DNA of 64,000 bases, taken from contig NZ_JAVDSH010000002.1 of the NCBI RefSeq assembly GCF_031455195.1, positions 496,001 to 560,000 on the forward strand. Direction: 5' to 3'. Position numbers and translations under genes: made by a program. Every line of letters starts with the position of its first letter. Positions within the stretch are counted from its first letter, which is position 1. This DNA comes from Arthrobacter nitroguajacolicus_D (lineage in GTDB: Bacteria > Actinomycetota > Actinomycetes > Actinomycetales > Micrococcaceae). The notes beneath the pieces are model-generated. The model saw nothing but the letters and a program-made list of their open reading frames with translations. It was not told where the DNA came from and did not search any database. Below, piece after piece: positions 1 through 9,040 of the stretch.

Positions 1-119
1 AGGCTGCAAAGGAACTCCTGGGGCTGGGGGTAGGAGGTAGGCTGGAATGACCCGGCGTTCATGTGAATTTCCGGGCATTTGTGTTGCCTGCCCTTGGACC
101 CACCCTAGGAGTTTCTGCC
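1..119. other. Intergenic leader upstream of mfd
   Basis: G-rich stretch at the window edge with no supported gene. The only clear signal is a ribosome-binding site (AGGAG near 107-111) about 8 bases before the mfd ATG at 120. A longer mfd reading from an ATG at 63 would add 19 residues that do not look like the Mfd N-terminus, so it is taken as untranslated. Confidence 0.5.
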
Positions 120-3100
120 ATGAGCCTCAACGGTCTGCGCCGCGCACTGGCGGAGGACAAGACTTTTGCGCGCGTGCGAACGGAGGCGCAGCGGGACTTT
201 TCCGAGCGCAACAGCGACTACCAGATCAGCGCGCCTACCGGCATGCGTGCGGTCCTCCTCGCCGAAATGGCCGATGCCCTGGCCCAGACTGCTGCCGATG
301 GCGCCGGCGCTCCGGTGGTACTCGCCGTCACCGCGACGGGCCGCGAAGCCGAAGACCTCACCGCAGCGCTCGGTTCCTACCTTCCCGTCGAAACGGTGGC
401 CACCTTCCCCAGCTGGGAGACCCTCCCGCACGAGCGGCTTTCGCCGCGATCGGACACCGTGGGCCGGCGCCTCTCGGTCCTGCGCCGCCTGACCCACCCC
501 GAAACCTCGACGGCGGCCCCGTTGCGTGTAGTGGTTGCCCCGGTCCGCGCCGTGGTCCAGCCCATCGTGGCCGGCCTGGGTGACCTGGTGCCCGTGACGC
601 TGCAGGTGGGGCAGGATCGCTCCTTCACCGAGGTGGTCCGGGCACTTTCCGATGCCGCCTATGCCCGGGTGGATATGGTGACGCACCGGGGCGAGTTCGC
701 CGTCCGCGGCGGCATCATTGACGTTTTCCCGCCCACAGAGGACCACCCCATCCGGGTGGAGTTCTTCGGCGACGAAGTAGACCAGATGCGGTGGTTCGCC
801 GTGGCCGACCAGCGCTCGCTGTCCGCGCCTGGCATCCACCACCCAACGGAACTCCATGCCCCGCCGTGCCGGGAGATCCTCATTACGCCCTCGGTGATGT
901 CCAGGGCCGCCAAGCTCAAAGCGGACATGCCCGCCGCGGCCGACATGCTGGAGAAGATCGCCGGTGGCATCGCGGTGGAGGGTATGGAATCCCTGGCTCC
1001 CGTGCTGGTGGACGCCATGGTCCCGTTTGTGGACCAGCTACCGGCAGGTTCCCTGTCGGTAGTCATCGAACCGGAGAAGGTGCGCACCCGCGCGCACGAC
1101 CTCGCGGCTACCAACGAAGAGTTCCTGGAAGCTGCTTGGTCAACGGCGTCCGACGGCGGTGCGGCCCCCCTTGACCTGTCCTCCCAGGCCTCCACCGACC
1201 TGCACGCTGCCAGTTTCCGGTCCCTGACCGACACCCGCTCGGCGGCCCTTGCACATGGCGTGTCCTGGTGGTCCATCACCTCGCTGGCGTCGGACGAGGA
1301 CCTGGTCCTGGATATTGACGTACTCAACATGCGTGCCCGCGAACCACGCGGGTACCAGGGTGACGTGGCCGAAATGCTGGAGTTCATCGGCTCACGTGTC
1401 CGCGAGCAGTGGCGTGTTGTGGTGGTCACCGATGGCCCCGGCCCCGCCCAGCGCCTCGCCGAGCTGTTCCACGACGCCGAAATTCCCTGCTCCCGCGTGG
1501 ACTCCCTGGACAAGGAACCCCAGCCGGGCATCATCGAGGTGACCACGGCCGCCGTCGGACGTGGCTTTGTCCTTGACGGCCTGAAACTGGGCTTGCTGAC
1601 CGAAGCCGACCTGCTGGGGCGCGCCACCGCGGGTTCCACCAAGGACATGCGGCGCATGCCCTCCAAGCGACGGAACGCAGTGGACCCGCTGCAGCTTCAT
1701 GCGGGCGATTTCGTGGTGCACGAGCAGCACGGCATTGGCCGGTTCGTGGAGCTGATCCAGCGCAAGGTGGTTGGCACGTCTTCCTCCGACGCCGGGCTTC
1801 GCGAGTATTTGGTGCTCGAGTACGCACCGTCCAAGCGCGGCGCCCCGGGCGACCGGCTCTTCGTTCCCACCGACCAGCTGGACCAGGTGACCCGCTACGT
1901 CGGCGGCGATGCGCCGGCACTGAGCAAGATGGGCGGTGCTGACTGGGCGAGCACCAAATCCAAGGCCCGCAAGGCCGTCAAGGAAATCGCCGGCGAGCTG
2001 ATCCGGTTGTACTCTGCCCGCATGGCATCACGCGGGCATGCCTTTGCCCCGGACACTCCATGGCAACGCGAACTCGAAGAAGCTTTCCCGTACGTCGAAA
2101 CGCCGGACCAGCTGACTACCATCAACGAGGTCAAGGCCGACATGGAACGGGAGATCCCCATGGACCGGCTGGTTTCCGGCGACGTGGGCTACGGCAAGAC
2201 CGAGATCGCCGTCCGTGCTGCATTCAAAGCGGTGCAGGACGGCAAGCAGGTTGCCGTTCTGGTGCCCACCACGCTCCTGGCCCAGCAGCACTACGAAACG
2301 TTCACTGAACGCTTCTCGGGTTTCCCGTTGCGCGTGAAGCCGCTGTCCCGTTTCCAGAGCACCAAGGAAGCCAAGGAAACGGCGGAGGGGGTCAAGAGCG
2401 GTGCCGTGGACGTGGTGATCGGCACCCACCGTCTCCTGTCCAAGGACTTCGAGTTCAAGGACCTGGGCCTGGTGATCGTGGACGAAGAACAGCGTTTCGG
2501 GGTGGAGCACAAGGAAGCGCTCAAGAAAATGCGCACCAACGTGGATGTCCTTGCCATGAGTGCCACCCCCATCCCACGAACCCTGGAAATGTCGCTGACA
2601 GGCATCCGGGAAACCTCCACCCTTGCCACCCCGCCCGAAGAGCGGCACCCGGTGCTGACATATGTTGGTCCGTACACCAACAAGCAGACCTCCGCCGCCA
2701 TCCGCCGTGAACTCATGCGCGAAGGACAGGTGTTCTTCGTCCACAACCGGGTGTCCTCGATCGAGCGGATCGCTGCCCAGATCCGCGAGCTGGTACCGGA
2801 AGCCCGCGTGGAAGTGGCGCACGGCCAAATGTCCGAAAGCCGCCTCGAGAAGATCATCGTGGACTTCTGGGAGAAACGGTTCGACGTACTGGTCTGCACC
2901 ACCATCATCGAGACCGGCCTGGACATCTCCAACGCGAACACCCTGATTGTTGATGGCGCGGACAAGTACGGCCTCTCGCAGCTGCACCAGCTGCGTGGCC
3001 GTGTTGGCCGTGGCCGCGAACGTGCCTACGCCTATTTCCTCTACCCTTCGGAGAAGCCGCTGGGCGAGGTTGCCTTGGAGCGCCTGAAAGCCGTGGCGGC

Positions 3101-3752
3101 GCACAACGAGCTCGGTGCGGGCATGCAGTTGGCCATGAAGGACCTCGAAATCCGCGGGGCCGGCAACCTGCTCGGCGGCGAGCAATCAGGCCACATCCAA
3201 GGGGTGGGCTTCGACCTCTACATCCGCCTGGTGGGCGAGGCTGTGGCCGAGTACCGCGGCGAGGCCGAAGAGAAGGCCGCCGAGATGAAGATCGAGCTGC
3301 CGGTCAACGCCCACCTGCCGCACGACTACGTGCCCGGCGAAAGGCTGCGCCTGGAGGCCTACCGCAAGCTGGCTTCGGCCATCACTTACGAAGCCATCGA
3401 TGAGGTCCTGGCTGAGCTCGTTGACCGGTACGGCGAGCCTCCGTTGCCTGTCCAAAACCTCATTGCCGTGGCCCGCTTCCGCGTCGGCGCCCGCGAAGCC
3501 GGGCTGTCCGACGTCGCGCTCCAGGGAAACTTCATCCGCTTCTCGCCGGCGCAACTGCCTGAGTCCAAGACGATGCGCCTGAACCGGATGTACCCAGGTT
3601 CGCAGGTCAAGCCTGCACTGGACGCCGTGCTCATTCCGAAGCCGAAGACGGCCAGGATCGGCGGGCGGGACCTCCAGGACGCCGACATCCTGCAATGGGC
3701 CAATACAGTCATCGAAGCGATCTTCACCGACGTGCCCGTTAAGGCAGGCTAA
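120..3752 (+). CDS. mfd: Transcription-repair coupling factor Mfd
   Basis: 1210-residue ATP-dependent DNA translocase that removes RNA polymerase stalled at lesions and recruits UvrA. The order is typical of Mfd: a UvrB-like N-terminal part, then an RNA-polymerase-interacting domain (VVHEQHGIGRF and downstream), then a superfamily 2 helicase with Walker A GYGKTE near residue 693, DEEQ near 788 and SATPIPRT after it, then a RecG-like motif (GRVGRGRERAYAY) and the C-terminal TRCF domain. The length is normal for the family. The start at 120 is chosen for its AGGAG site. The next gene begins 4 bases after the stop, so the two are probably cotranscribed. Confidence 0.97.
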   Translation: MSLNGLRRALAEDKTFARVRTEAQRDFSERNSDYQISAPTGMRAVLLAEMADALAQTAADGAGAPVVLAVTATGREAEDLTAALGSYLPVETVATFPSWETLPHERLSPRSDTVGRRLSVLRRLTHPETSTAAPLRVVVAPVRAVVQPIVAGLGDLVPVTLQVGQDRSFTEVVRALSDAAYARVDMVTHRGEFAVRGGIIDVFPPTEDHPIRVEFFGDEVDQMRWFAVADQRSLSAPGIHHPTELHAPPCREILITPSVMSRAAKLKADMPAAADMLEKIAGGIAVEGMESLAPVLVDAMVPFVDQLPAGSLSVVIEPEKVRTRAHDLAATNEEFLEAAWSTASDGGAAPLDLSSQASTDLHAASFRSLTDTRSAALAHGVSWWSITSLASDEDLVLDIDVLNMRAREPRGYQGDVAEMLEFIGSRVREQWRVVVVTDGPGPAQRLAELFHDAEIPCSRVDSLDKEPQPGIIEVTTAAVGRGFVLDGLKLGLLTEADLLGRATAGSTKDMRRMPSKRRNAVDPLQLHAGDFVVHEQHGIGRFVELIQRKVVGTSSSDAGLREYLVLEYAPSKRGAPGDRLFVPTDQLDQVTRYVGGDAPALSKMGGADWASTKSKARKAVKEIAGELIRLYSARMASRGHAFAPDTPWQRELEEAFPYVETPDQLTTINEVKADMEREIPMDRLVSGDVGYGKTEIAVRAAFKAVQDGKQVAVLVPTTLLAQQHYETFTERFSGFPLRVKPLSRFQSTKEAKETAEGVKSGAVDVVIGTHRLLSKDFEFKDLGLVIVDEEQRFGVEHKEALKKMRTNVDVLAMSATPIPRTLEMSLTGIRETSTLATPPEERHPVLTYVGPYTNKQTSAAIRRELMREGQVFFVHNRVSSIERIAAQIRELVPEARVEVAHGQMSESRLEKIIVDFWEKRFDVLVCTTIIETGLDISNANTLIVDGADKYGLSQLHQLRGRVGRGRERAYAYFLYPSEKPLGEVALERLKAVAAHNELGAGMQLAMKDLEIRGAGNLLGGEQSGHIQGVGFDLYIRLVGEAVAEYRGEAEEKAAEMKIELPVNAHLPHDYVPGERLRLEAYRKLASAITYEAIDEVLAELVDRYGEPPLPVQNLIAVARFRVGAREAGLSDVALQGNFIRFSPAQLPESKTMRLNRMYPGSQVKPALDAVLIPKPKTARIGGRDLQDADILQWANTVIEAIFTDVPVKAG

Positions 3753-3756
3753 CCGG

Positions 3757-4566
3757 ATGATGGGAGGACACCACGCCGCGTCAGGAGCCGCGGCGTGGAT
3801 AGCTATTGCCTCGACCGGCCCTTACGCCCTGGGCTGGTACCCGCTCGATTCCACAGGAATCCTCATTGGAGCCATGGCGACGGCGGGAACTGCGCTTGTG
3901 TGCGACTGGGACCACCGGCACAGCACCATCGCGAATTCGCTGCCACCGCTGTCCAATGTGATCGCGGTGGGGATCGAAAAGGCCAGCGGCGGGCACCGGC
4001 AGGGGACCCATTCGCTGCTTGGTGCTTCGGCGTTCGTGGTCCTCGCGGCGATGGCGGCGCAGTTCCAGATGGTGACACCCGTGGGAAAACTCTCGATCGG
4101 CGCCGGGTTGCTGTGCATGTTCATGATTAACCTCGCGGCGAAGGCCTTGAACCTGTTTCCCAAATCCGGCTGGATAACCAACTGGCTTTTCGCTGTGGCG
4201 ATGGCGGGCTTGGTGACCTGGTTTGCGCCGGACCAGTGGGGATGGTTGCCGCTCTCCATGCTCACCGGCGTCGTGATCCACATTGTGGGCGACATGATCA
4301 CCGTGGGAGGCGTACCGCTCTTGTGGCCGATAGTGATCAAGCCTCCCAAATTCCTGCGGAGATCCCTGGTCAGCGGAATTTGGCGGGCCAACGGCGCGTT
4401 TTCGATTCCCCTGCTGGGCCGGGCCGGTTCGCGGAGGGAATGGCTTGTGCTGATTCCGGTGAGCGGCTATGCCATGGTGGGGATGGGCGTAGCGGCCTGG
4501 ACCCTGGCTCAAGAGCACTGGCCCGGCATGCTCGCGGCGTTTGGAGGCGTCCTGCCGATGCCCTGA
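3757..4566 (+). CDS. YdjM-like (DUF457) membrane-bound metal-dependent hydrolase
   Basis: 269-residue polytopic membrane protein. It begins with an MGGHHAASG segment, then several hydrophobic helices, with D/H clusters at CDWDHRHS and HRQGTHSLLG and an HIVGDM segment later. This histidine/aspartate pattern is that of the YdjM/DUF457 family, annotated as inner-membrane metal-dependent hydrolases. The family has no firmly known substrate. It starts 4 bases after the mfd stop and shares its transcript. A strong hairpin lies just beyond its stop. The family call is from motif memory. Confidence 0.75.
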   Translation: MMGGHHAASGAAAWIAIASTGPYALGWYPLDSTGILIGAMATAGTALVCDWDHRHSTIANSLPPLSNVIAVGIEKASGGHRQGTHSLLGASAFVVLAAMAAQFQMVTPVGKLSIGAGLLCMFMINLAAKALNLFPKSGWITNWLFAVAMAGLVTWFAPDQWGWLPLSMLTGVVIHIVGDMITVGGVPLLWPIVIKPPKFLRRSLVSGIWRANGAFSIPLLGRAGSRREWLVLIPVSGYAMVGMGVAAWTLAQEHWPGMLAAFGGVLPMP

Positions 4567-4623
4567 GAGGACAAACCTTTTCTGCGAGGCGATGCGCGGC
4601 CAGGGCCGCCAGGGCCGCCAGAC

Positions 4624-4657
4624 AAGAATGGCCCGGGCAGATGCCCGGGCCATTCTT
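4624..4657. terminator. Bidirectional terminator hairpin
   Basis: Perfect 16-bp inverted repeat, AAGAATGGCCCGGGCA at 4624-4639 and its complement at 4642-4657, between the convergent YdjM-like gene (+) and the small membrane protein gene (-). The arms begin and end in A/T runs on both sides, as expected of a terminator that serves both strands. Confidence 0.85.
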
Positions 4658-4671
4658 GGGAAGTAGGGGGT

Positions 4672-4899
4672 TTAGCTTTCGCCAGCGGAATCCGAGCGGC
4701 CCAGGATGGTCTGCGGGATCCAGAAGGCGAGGGCGAAAAGGCCCAGGCAGACAGCCATCGGCCACGGGTTTTCGAGGCTGAGGAAGGACAGCGAGTAGAT
4801 AGCGCCCAGGAAGAGCACAATCATCACCAGGAACAGGACAATGCTCTGGCCCAGGTTGTTCTCACGCTCGATGGGGGCGCTGGTTGCGTTCTTGGACAT
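4672..4899 (-). CDS. Small two-helix membrane protein, unknown function
   Basis: 75 residues with a short polar N-terminus, then two hydrophobic segments (about residues 18-40 and 46-64) and a short polar tail. An ATG start follows a clear GAGGAGG site, so it is probably expressed. It lies downstream of deoC on the same strand with a 51-base gap, so cotranscription with deoC is possible. I do not recognise the family. Confidence 0.65.
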   Translation of the reverse strand: MSKNATSAPIERENNLGQSIVLFLVMIVLFLGAIYSLSFLSLENPWPMAVCLGLFALAFWIPQTILGRSDSAGES

Positions 4900-4950
4900 T
4901 CGTTCCTCCTCGGCCCCGCAGGGCTCAAAATCTCTGGCGGTCGGGAAGCC

Positions 4951-5643
4951 TCAGTAGGCTGATGAACCTTGTTCACCCTTGACGATTGCAATTCCGGAAC
5001 TCGCTCCGATACGTGTTGCACCAGCTGCAATCATAGCCTGTGCATCGGCCAGCGACCGCACTCCGCCAGAGGCTTTGACGCCCAGCTCCGGTCCGACTGT
5101 CTTGCGCATCAGGGCGACGTCTTCGGCAGTGGCTCCGCCACCGTTGAACCCGGTGGAGGTCTTGACGAAGTCCGCGCCAGCTTCGACGGCGGCCTCGCAG
5201 GCGATGACCTTCTGCTCGTCGTCCAGCATGGAGGTCTCGATGATGACCTTGAGGATTGCTTCACCGGCGTGCACGGTTTCCGCGACTGTCCGGATGTCGT
5301 CCACCAGGGCGCCCTTGTCTGCAGCGCGCGCAGCAGCCATGTTGATCACCATGTCGATTTCGTCGGCCCCATCAAGAACGGCGCCGCGGGCCTCGAATGC
5401 CTTGACGTCGCTCGGCGTGGCGCCCATCGGGAAGCCGACCACGGAGCATGTCAGGACGCCTGAGCCCTTGAGGGCTTTGGCGACGGTCTTGACCCAAAGG
5501 GGATTCACGCACACCGATTTGAACTTGTATTCGACGGCTTCGGCGCACACTTTGAGGATGTCCGCCTCGCTGGCCTCGGGCTTCAACAGGGTGTGGTCGA
5601 TGTAGGAGGCGATGTGTGCCGGGGTGGCGGCTTCGTTGCTCAT
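4951..5643 (-). CDS. deoC: Deoxyribose-phosphate aldolase DeoC
   Basis: 230-residue class I aldolase that splits 2-deoxyribose 5-phosphate to acetaldehyde and glyceraldehyde 3-phosphate in deoxynucleoside breakdown. Visible catalytic features are YIDHTLLKP near the N-terminus, Asp97 in EIDMVI, the Schiff-base lysine K161 in DFVKTSTGF, and the second lysine K190 in GVKASGGVR. The length is normal. The ATG at 5643 follows GGAAGGAT. A longer reading would add only arginine/proline-rich residues. A purine nucleoside phosphorylase for the same salvage route lies at 29733-30551 but is not linked. Confidence 0.95.
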   Translation of the reverse strand: MSNEAATPAHIASYIDHTLLKPEASEADILKVCAEAVEYKFKSVCVNPLWVKTVAKALKGSGVLTCSVVGFPMGATPSDVKAFEARGAVLDGADEIDMVINMAAARAADKGALVDDIRTVAETVHAGEAILKVIIETSMLDDEQKVIACEAAVEAGADFVKTSTGFNGGGATAEDVALMRKTVGPELGVKASGGVRSLADAQAMIAAGATRIGASSGIAIVKGEQGSSAY

Positions 5644-5725
5644 GGGATCCTTCCGTGCAGGGCGTGGCCGGCCCGGTGGCCGCAGGGTTGTCACTGCCCG
5701 TCAAAGGACCATCTTGCCACAAGAG

Positions 5726-6598
5726 CTAGGCCGCCAACGGGGCCAACTGATCGCTGGTCACCACTCCGAGCAACATGCCGGATGCGCACAGCATCGCGGA
5801 GGATTCGGCGGAAAGGAGAAGCCCCAAGCGGAGGCCGTCGCAGGACGCTGCATCGCCAATTGCCCAGATGCCCGGGACGGAGGTGGCGAGGTCGCGGCCC
5901 ACCGCGATGCCGCCGTCGGACCCAATCAGGAGCCCGGCGCTCTCGGCGAGGTCGTTGCGGGCCGTACGCTCCTCGGCCAGGACCACAAGGTCTCCGTTCA
6001 TGCTGCTGCCGTCCTCGAACACGATGCCGGTTGCGGGCAAGGGGGAACCGGCGATGGAACGCACGACGGCGGCCGGGCGGAGGGTGGTGCGGACGGGACG
6101 GACTCCACGGGCCCGGAGCACAGCCTCTGCCTGGCCGGCAGCAGGACCGTTGCCCACGAGGATTCCAAGCGGGCGGCGCCCAACGATCCGGGCGACATCG
6201 TGGACGGCTTCGCCGATGTTGGCGGCGTCATCGATGGTGGAGTAGCTGAGGCTGGCTTCGGAGCCGGCGACGGGTGGGAGGGCCGGGGCGGATCCGGTCG
6301 CAATGACCAACTGGTCGTAGGAGAAGTCCATGCCGTCCACCGTGGTCACAACTTTGGCGTCCGGGTCGATGAAGCTGGCGGCCTGCCCGAACCGCACGGA
6401 GACCTGGGGAAGTTCTGCCAGTTCGAGGAGCGCGTCCGGGCAGTCGTCGCGGTTGCTGAGCACGGTGATGGTGCCGCCGAAGGGACGCTGCTGCCTGGTA
6501 TCGGCCGTGCCTGCCAGCCGCCGCACCAAAGCCTGGGCTGCTGGGCCTGCGCCTGCGATGACGATGTGGAGGGATGCTGCGGACGGGGTGGCGGACAT
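5726..6598 (-). CDS. Compact NirB-like FAD-dependent oxidoreductase
   Basis: 290-residue flavoprotein related to the N-terminal FAD/NAD(P) half of NirB. It has an N-terminal dinucleotide fold (IVIAGAGPAAQ), the ATG motif VIATGSAP, a second fold (GILVGNGPAAG) and the terminal FAD motif GIWAIGDAA. It is about 100 residues shorter than usual. The segment that normally carries a PYDR/RPxLSK-type FAD contact is missing between TVLSNRDD and CPDALLELAEL. There are no BFD or siroheme cysteines. GlnR-like half-sites lie 61 bases upstream, which would tie it to nitrogen metabolism. The substrate is unknown, and full FAD binding is uncertain. Confidence 0.75.
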   Translation of the reverse strand: MSATPSAASLHIVIAGAGPAAQALVRRLAGTADTRQQRPFGGTITVLSNRDDCPDALLELAELPQVSVRFGQAASFIDPDAKVVTTVDGMDFSYDQLVIATGSAPALPPVAGSEASLSYSTIDDAANIGEAVHDVARIVGRRPLGILVGNGPAAGQAEAVLRARGVRPVRTTLRPAAVVRSIAGSPLPATGIVFEDGSSMNGDLVVLAEERTARNDLAESAGLLIGSDGGIAVGRDLATSVPGIWAIGDAASCDGLRLGLLLSAESSAMLCASGMLLGVVTSDQLAPLAA

Positions 6599-6658
6599 GT
6601 TTGGCCCTTTCGCTGATGACCTGCTTGGTGCTGTTGATCATCAGCGTAGGCGTCCGGT

Positions 6659-6685
6659 TTTTCGCGGGTGTTTCCCCGCTGTTGC
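6659..6685 (-). promoter_or_regulatory. Candidate GlnR box upstream of the compact flavoprotein
   Basis: On the minus strand three half-sites follow with exactly 6-base spacers: GCAAC, GAAAC, GAAAA. The 11-bp period and the GAAAC core match the known GlnR consensus (gTnAc-n6-GaAAc). The box ends 61 bases before the flavoprotein start, close to the 68 bases seen for nirB. Function is inferred. Confidence 0.5.
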
Positions 6686-6759
6686 CATCTTTGGCTGATC
6701 CGTAGCGTGTTGTTTACCAGCCGGTAATAACGTGCGTCACATCGGGTTTCGGGTCCGGG

Positions 6760-8103
6760 TCAGTAACGTCGCAAGAGTTCACGGAAGCCGTTCCTGGCGA
6801 AGCCCGCCACTGCATCGGCCCGGTCAACGAATCCGTGGGCGCCGACTGGTTCAACCGATGCCAGGAGCCCGGCAGCATCGGGCAGGCTCATTGTCAGATC
6901 GGCAGCCAACCCGCCCACTTCAATCCGGGCCCGCCGGGAGTCGGCCCAGGCGTCCGGTCCGGGGTCGTCCCGCAGGGTCCGCGTCACCGACAAGTCCTGC
7001 CACCCGCCGTCGAGCCTGATCCGTGCCCGGTAGCTGACGTCGTCGCCGTGGGTCTCCACCTGCCCTTCCGCCAGGAACGCGCGACCGAACCGTGCATGTT
7101 CAAGGTAGCCGGTGAGCTGGGGCGCCGCATGTCCCCGGACCGATGGCAGCACCACGGCAGCCCGGAACGTCAGCGACGAGCCGTCCAGTTCGCCGCGGAG
7201 GGTGTCGTTGAAGCGCACCCCCGGCGCAGGCTCGGTCATGGCCGTGCAGGTGGAATCCTTGGGCAGTCCTGCGGGGTCCATAGTGGCAAGGTAGTTACGG
7301 GCATCGCGGTAACCCATGCCCACCAGGGTGTCCGCGTCAATCCGGCCCAGGTAGAACTCTGGGTCAAGGGGGAGCGGATGTTCGGGCCGGACCACGTGCA
7401 GCACGAATTCGCGTCCAGCAGCTTTGGCGGCCTCAAAATCCGCCAGCAACGCGCCCATGGCGCTCATTTCGATCATGTGCACGTACTGCTCCAACGGCCC
7501 ATCACCCCAATAGGGCGAGTTGCCGATGCACCAGATCAGCCACACCTCATCGGCGCCGCGCCTCAGGGCTTCGGCCACGTTGGCGTCCCTGACCCAGACA
7601 GCGTCGGTCCAGACCTGCCCGTCCCGGCGCAGGGGAGCCAGGAAGATGGGCAAGGACATCCCAGCAGCCATCAGTTGGGCGTCGATGGCTGTTGCGTCGA
7701 TGGCGTGGCACTGTTTTCCGGTGAATTCCACGACGTTGAAGGAACCCTCGACGGCGTCCGGTTCCGCTGCGCGTGCCCGGATGGTGGCGTCGTTGATCCC
7801 CAGGGCAGGGAAGACTTTGTTGAGGATGCCGTCGGCATCCCCGATGGCGGGAAGGGACCAGGGTCCTTTCAGGTAGTCACCCGTCGGTAGCGCGGAGCCG
7901 AAGTCCTTGACGTCCACTCCGGACCATCGGGTGCACAGTTCCTCGGGCGGGACCCCGGAGAGCAGCATCCCGGCAGTGAGGATCCCGCCGGAGGTGCCAT
8001 CGACATGCTGGAATTCCAGGCCCTCTTCGGCGAGGGCTTTCATCACTCCGGCTTGCCACGCCACACGCATCCCCCCTCCGGCGAGGACCAGTGAGCGTTT
8101 CAT
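6760..8103 (-). CDS. Patatin-like phospholipase with GMC-associated C-terminal domain
   Basis: 447 residues. The N-terminal patatin acyl-hydrolase domain shows the oxyanion loop AGGGMR (8-13) and nucleophile elbow GTSGG (Ser38). The catalytic aspartate is probably in WTDAVWVRDA, where the usual DGG is replaced by DAV. From about residue 293 a separate domain begins (VRFNDTLRG ... LTGYL...FGR) that resembles the C-terminal domain of the GMC oxidoreductase at the head of the same operon. It is the last gene of the seven-gene operon, and its ATG overlaps the preceding stop by 4 bases. No signal peptide is seen, so it is probably cytoplasmic or membrane-peripheral. The lipid substrate is unknown. 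Confidence 0.85.
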   Translation of the reverse strand: MKRSLVLAGGGMRVAWQAGVMKALAEEGLEFQHVDGTSGGILTAGMLLSGVPPEELCTRWSGVDVKDFGSALPTGDYLKGPWSLPAIGDADGILNKVFPALGINDATIRARAAEPDAVEGSFNVVEFTGKQCHAIDATAIDAQLMAAGMSLPIFLAPLRRDGQVWTDAVWVRDANVAEALRRGADEVWLIWCIGNSPYWGDGPLEQYVHMIEMSAMGALLADFEAAKAAGREFVLHVVRPEHPLPLDPEFYLGRIDADTLVGMGYRDARNYLATMDPAGLPKDSTCTAMTEPAPGVRFNDTLRGELDGSSLTFRAAVVLPSVRGHAAPQLTGYLEHARFGRAFLAEGQVETHGDDVSYRARIRLDGGWQDLSVTRTLRDDPGPDAWADSRRARIEVGGLAADLTMSLPDAAGLLASVEPVGAHGFVDRADAVAGFARNGFRELLRRY

Positions 8104-8561
8104 CGGGCGGGCCGGGCATCCAGCGGCGGCGCCGGGATACGGCGCCAGTAGATGAACAGCAGTACCGCCGTCGCGAGGTCGAAGAAGGTGACCAGCAGTG
8201 CGAGCGGTGCGAAGACGCCATTGAGCACGCCAATACCGACCGCCCCGAAGGCCCCGGCCTTCTGAACCCCGGACCAGAGCACCACTTCGGGTGCGGGGAC
8301 CGCGTTGAGCAGGGTGTGGAGGAGAAGCCCACCTACTACCACCATGAACATCCCCACTGTGCCGAAGAGCTGCCGGGTTCCGCGCGTGGAGTCGGCGCCG
8401 ATGATTTGGAGGACCGGGCCGCCGAACGGGACCTGGATGGCGCCCGTCAGGATGGTGATGATGGCGATCGCGGCCAGGACAGCCCTCAGCGGATCGGCTG
8501 CGGCCCACGCCAACGTCCCGGGAGGGTGGGGTTTCCGGGAAGCGTGCTGGTTCGCGGTCAT
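8100..8561 (-). CDS. Four-helix membrane protein of the GMC operon
   Basis: 153 residues with four predicted membrane segments, beginning after a short polar lead (MTANQHASRK) at LRAVLAAIAIITILTGAIQV. No catalytic motif or recognised family is seen. Both ends overlap neighbours by 4 bases (ATGA), so its translation is coupled to the flanking genes. Its place between another small membrane protein and the patatin suggests a membrane partner for the lipid-active enzymes. That role is inference only. Confidence 0.7.
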   Translation of the reverse strand: MTANQHASRKPHPPGTLAWAAADPLRAVLAAIAIITILTGAIQVPFGGPVLQIIGADSTRGTRQLFGTVGMFMVVVGGLLLHTLLNAVPAPEVVLWSGVQKAGAFGAVGIGVLNGVFAPLALLVTFFDLATAVLLFIYWRRIPAPPLDARPAR

Positions 8562-9040
8562 GCGAAGGATTCCAGCAGGCGGCCACGGTCCACCAGCAAC
8601 CACACCATAGAGGCCCAGGTCAGGGTGGAGACATAGAAGCGGATGTCGTTGAGCATCATCCAGCGTTTAAGCAGGGCGCGGAGTTCGGCGTCGTCAGCGA
8701 AGTCGCCGCCACGGATCCGGATGTTGATGGGAATGATGATCCCTTGCCCTACCCAGGTCAGGACGATGATTCCCAGCAGGCAGATGATTGCTGGGATGAC
8801 CCGGATGGTGCCCCACTCGGACCACACCAGGATGCCGCCGGAGATGAACATGATGGGCACCACCACGGTGAAGAACTTGGTGGCGGCCCGCGTGGGGATG
8901 CCGAAGTGCATGTCCACGTTGTCGCGTGCCAGTCCGTGCCAAGTGGGGTAGAGGAAGAATTTCAGGACCCACATGGTGCCCACGTACATGGTGGCGCCGA
9001 AGAGGAAATAGAGGGCGTTGAGGAGGAGTAACCAGTTCAT
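8558..9040 (-). CDS. Second four-helix membrane protein of the GMC operon
   Basis: 160 residues starting directly with a hydrophobic helix (NWLLLLNALYFLFGATMYVG). There are four membrane segments in total and a conserved-looking WVLKFFLYPTWHGL stretch after the first. No known enzyme motif is visible. It overlaps both neighbours by 4 bases. Its size and topology resemble DUF1772-type small membrane proteins, but I cannot confirm this by reading. It probably acts at the membrane together with the product of the next gene. Confidence 0.7.
   Translation of the reverse strand: MNWLLLLNALYFLFGATMYVGTMWVLKFFLYPTWHGLARDNVDMHFGIPTRAATKFFTVVVPIMFISGGILVWSEWGTIRVIPAIICLLGIIVLTWVGQGIIIPINIRIRGGDFADDAELRALLKRWMMLNDIRFYVSTLTWASMVWLLVDRGRLLESFA

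Noticed and set aside
105..1730. Several minus-strand frames opposite mfd
   Set aside because: mfd is complete with all motifs; the opposite frames have no conserved features.
8104..8586. Upstream extension of the patatin frame (extra 161 codons)
   Set aside because: The added part is the out-of-frame reading of the preceding membrane-protein gene; the ATG at 8103 gives the conserved patatin start.
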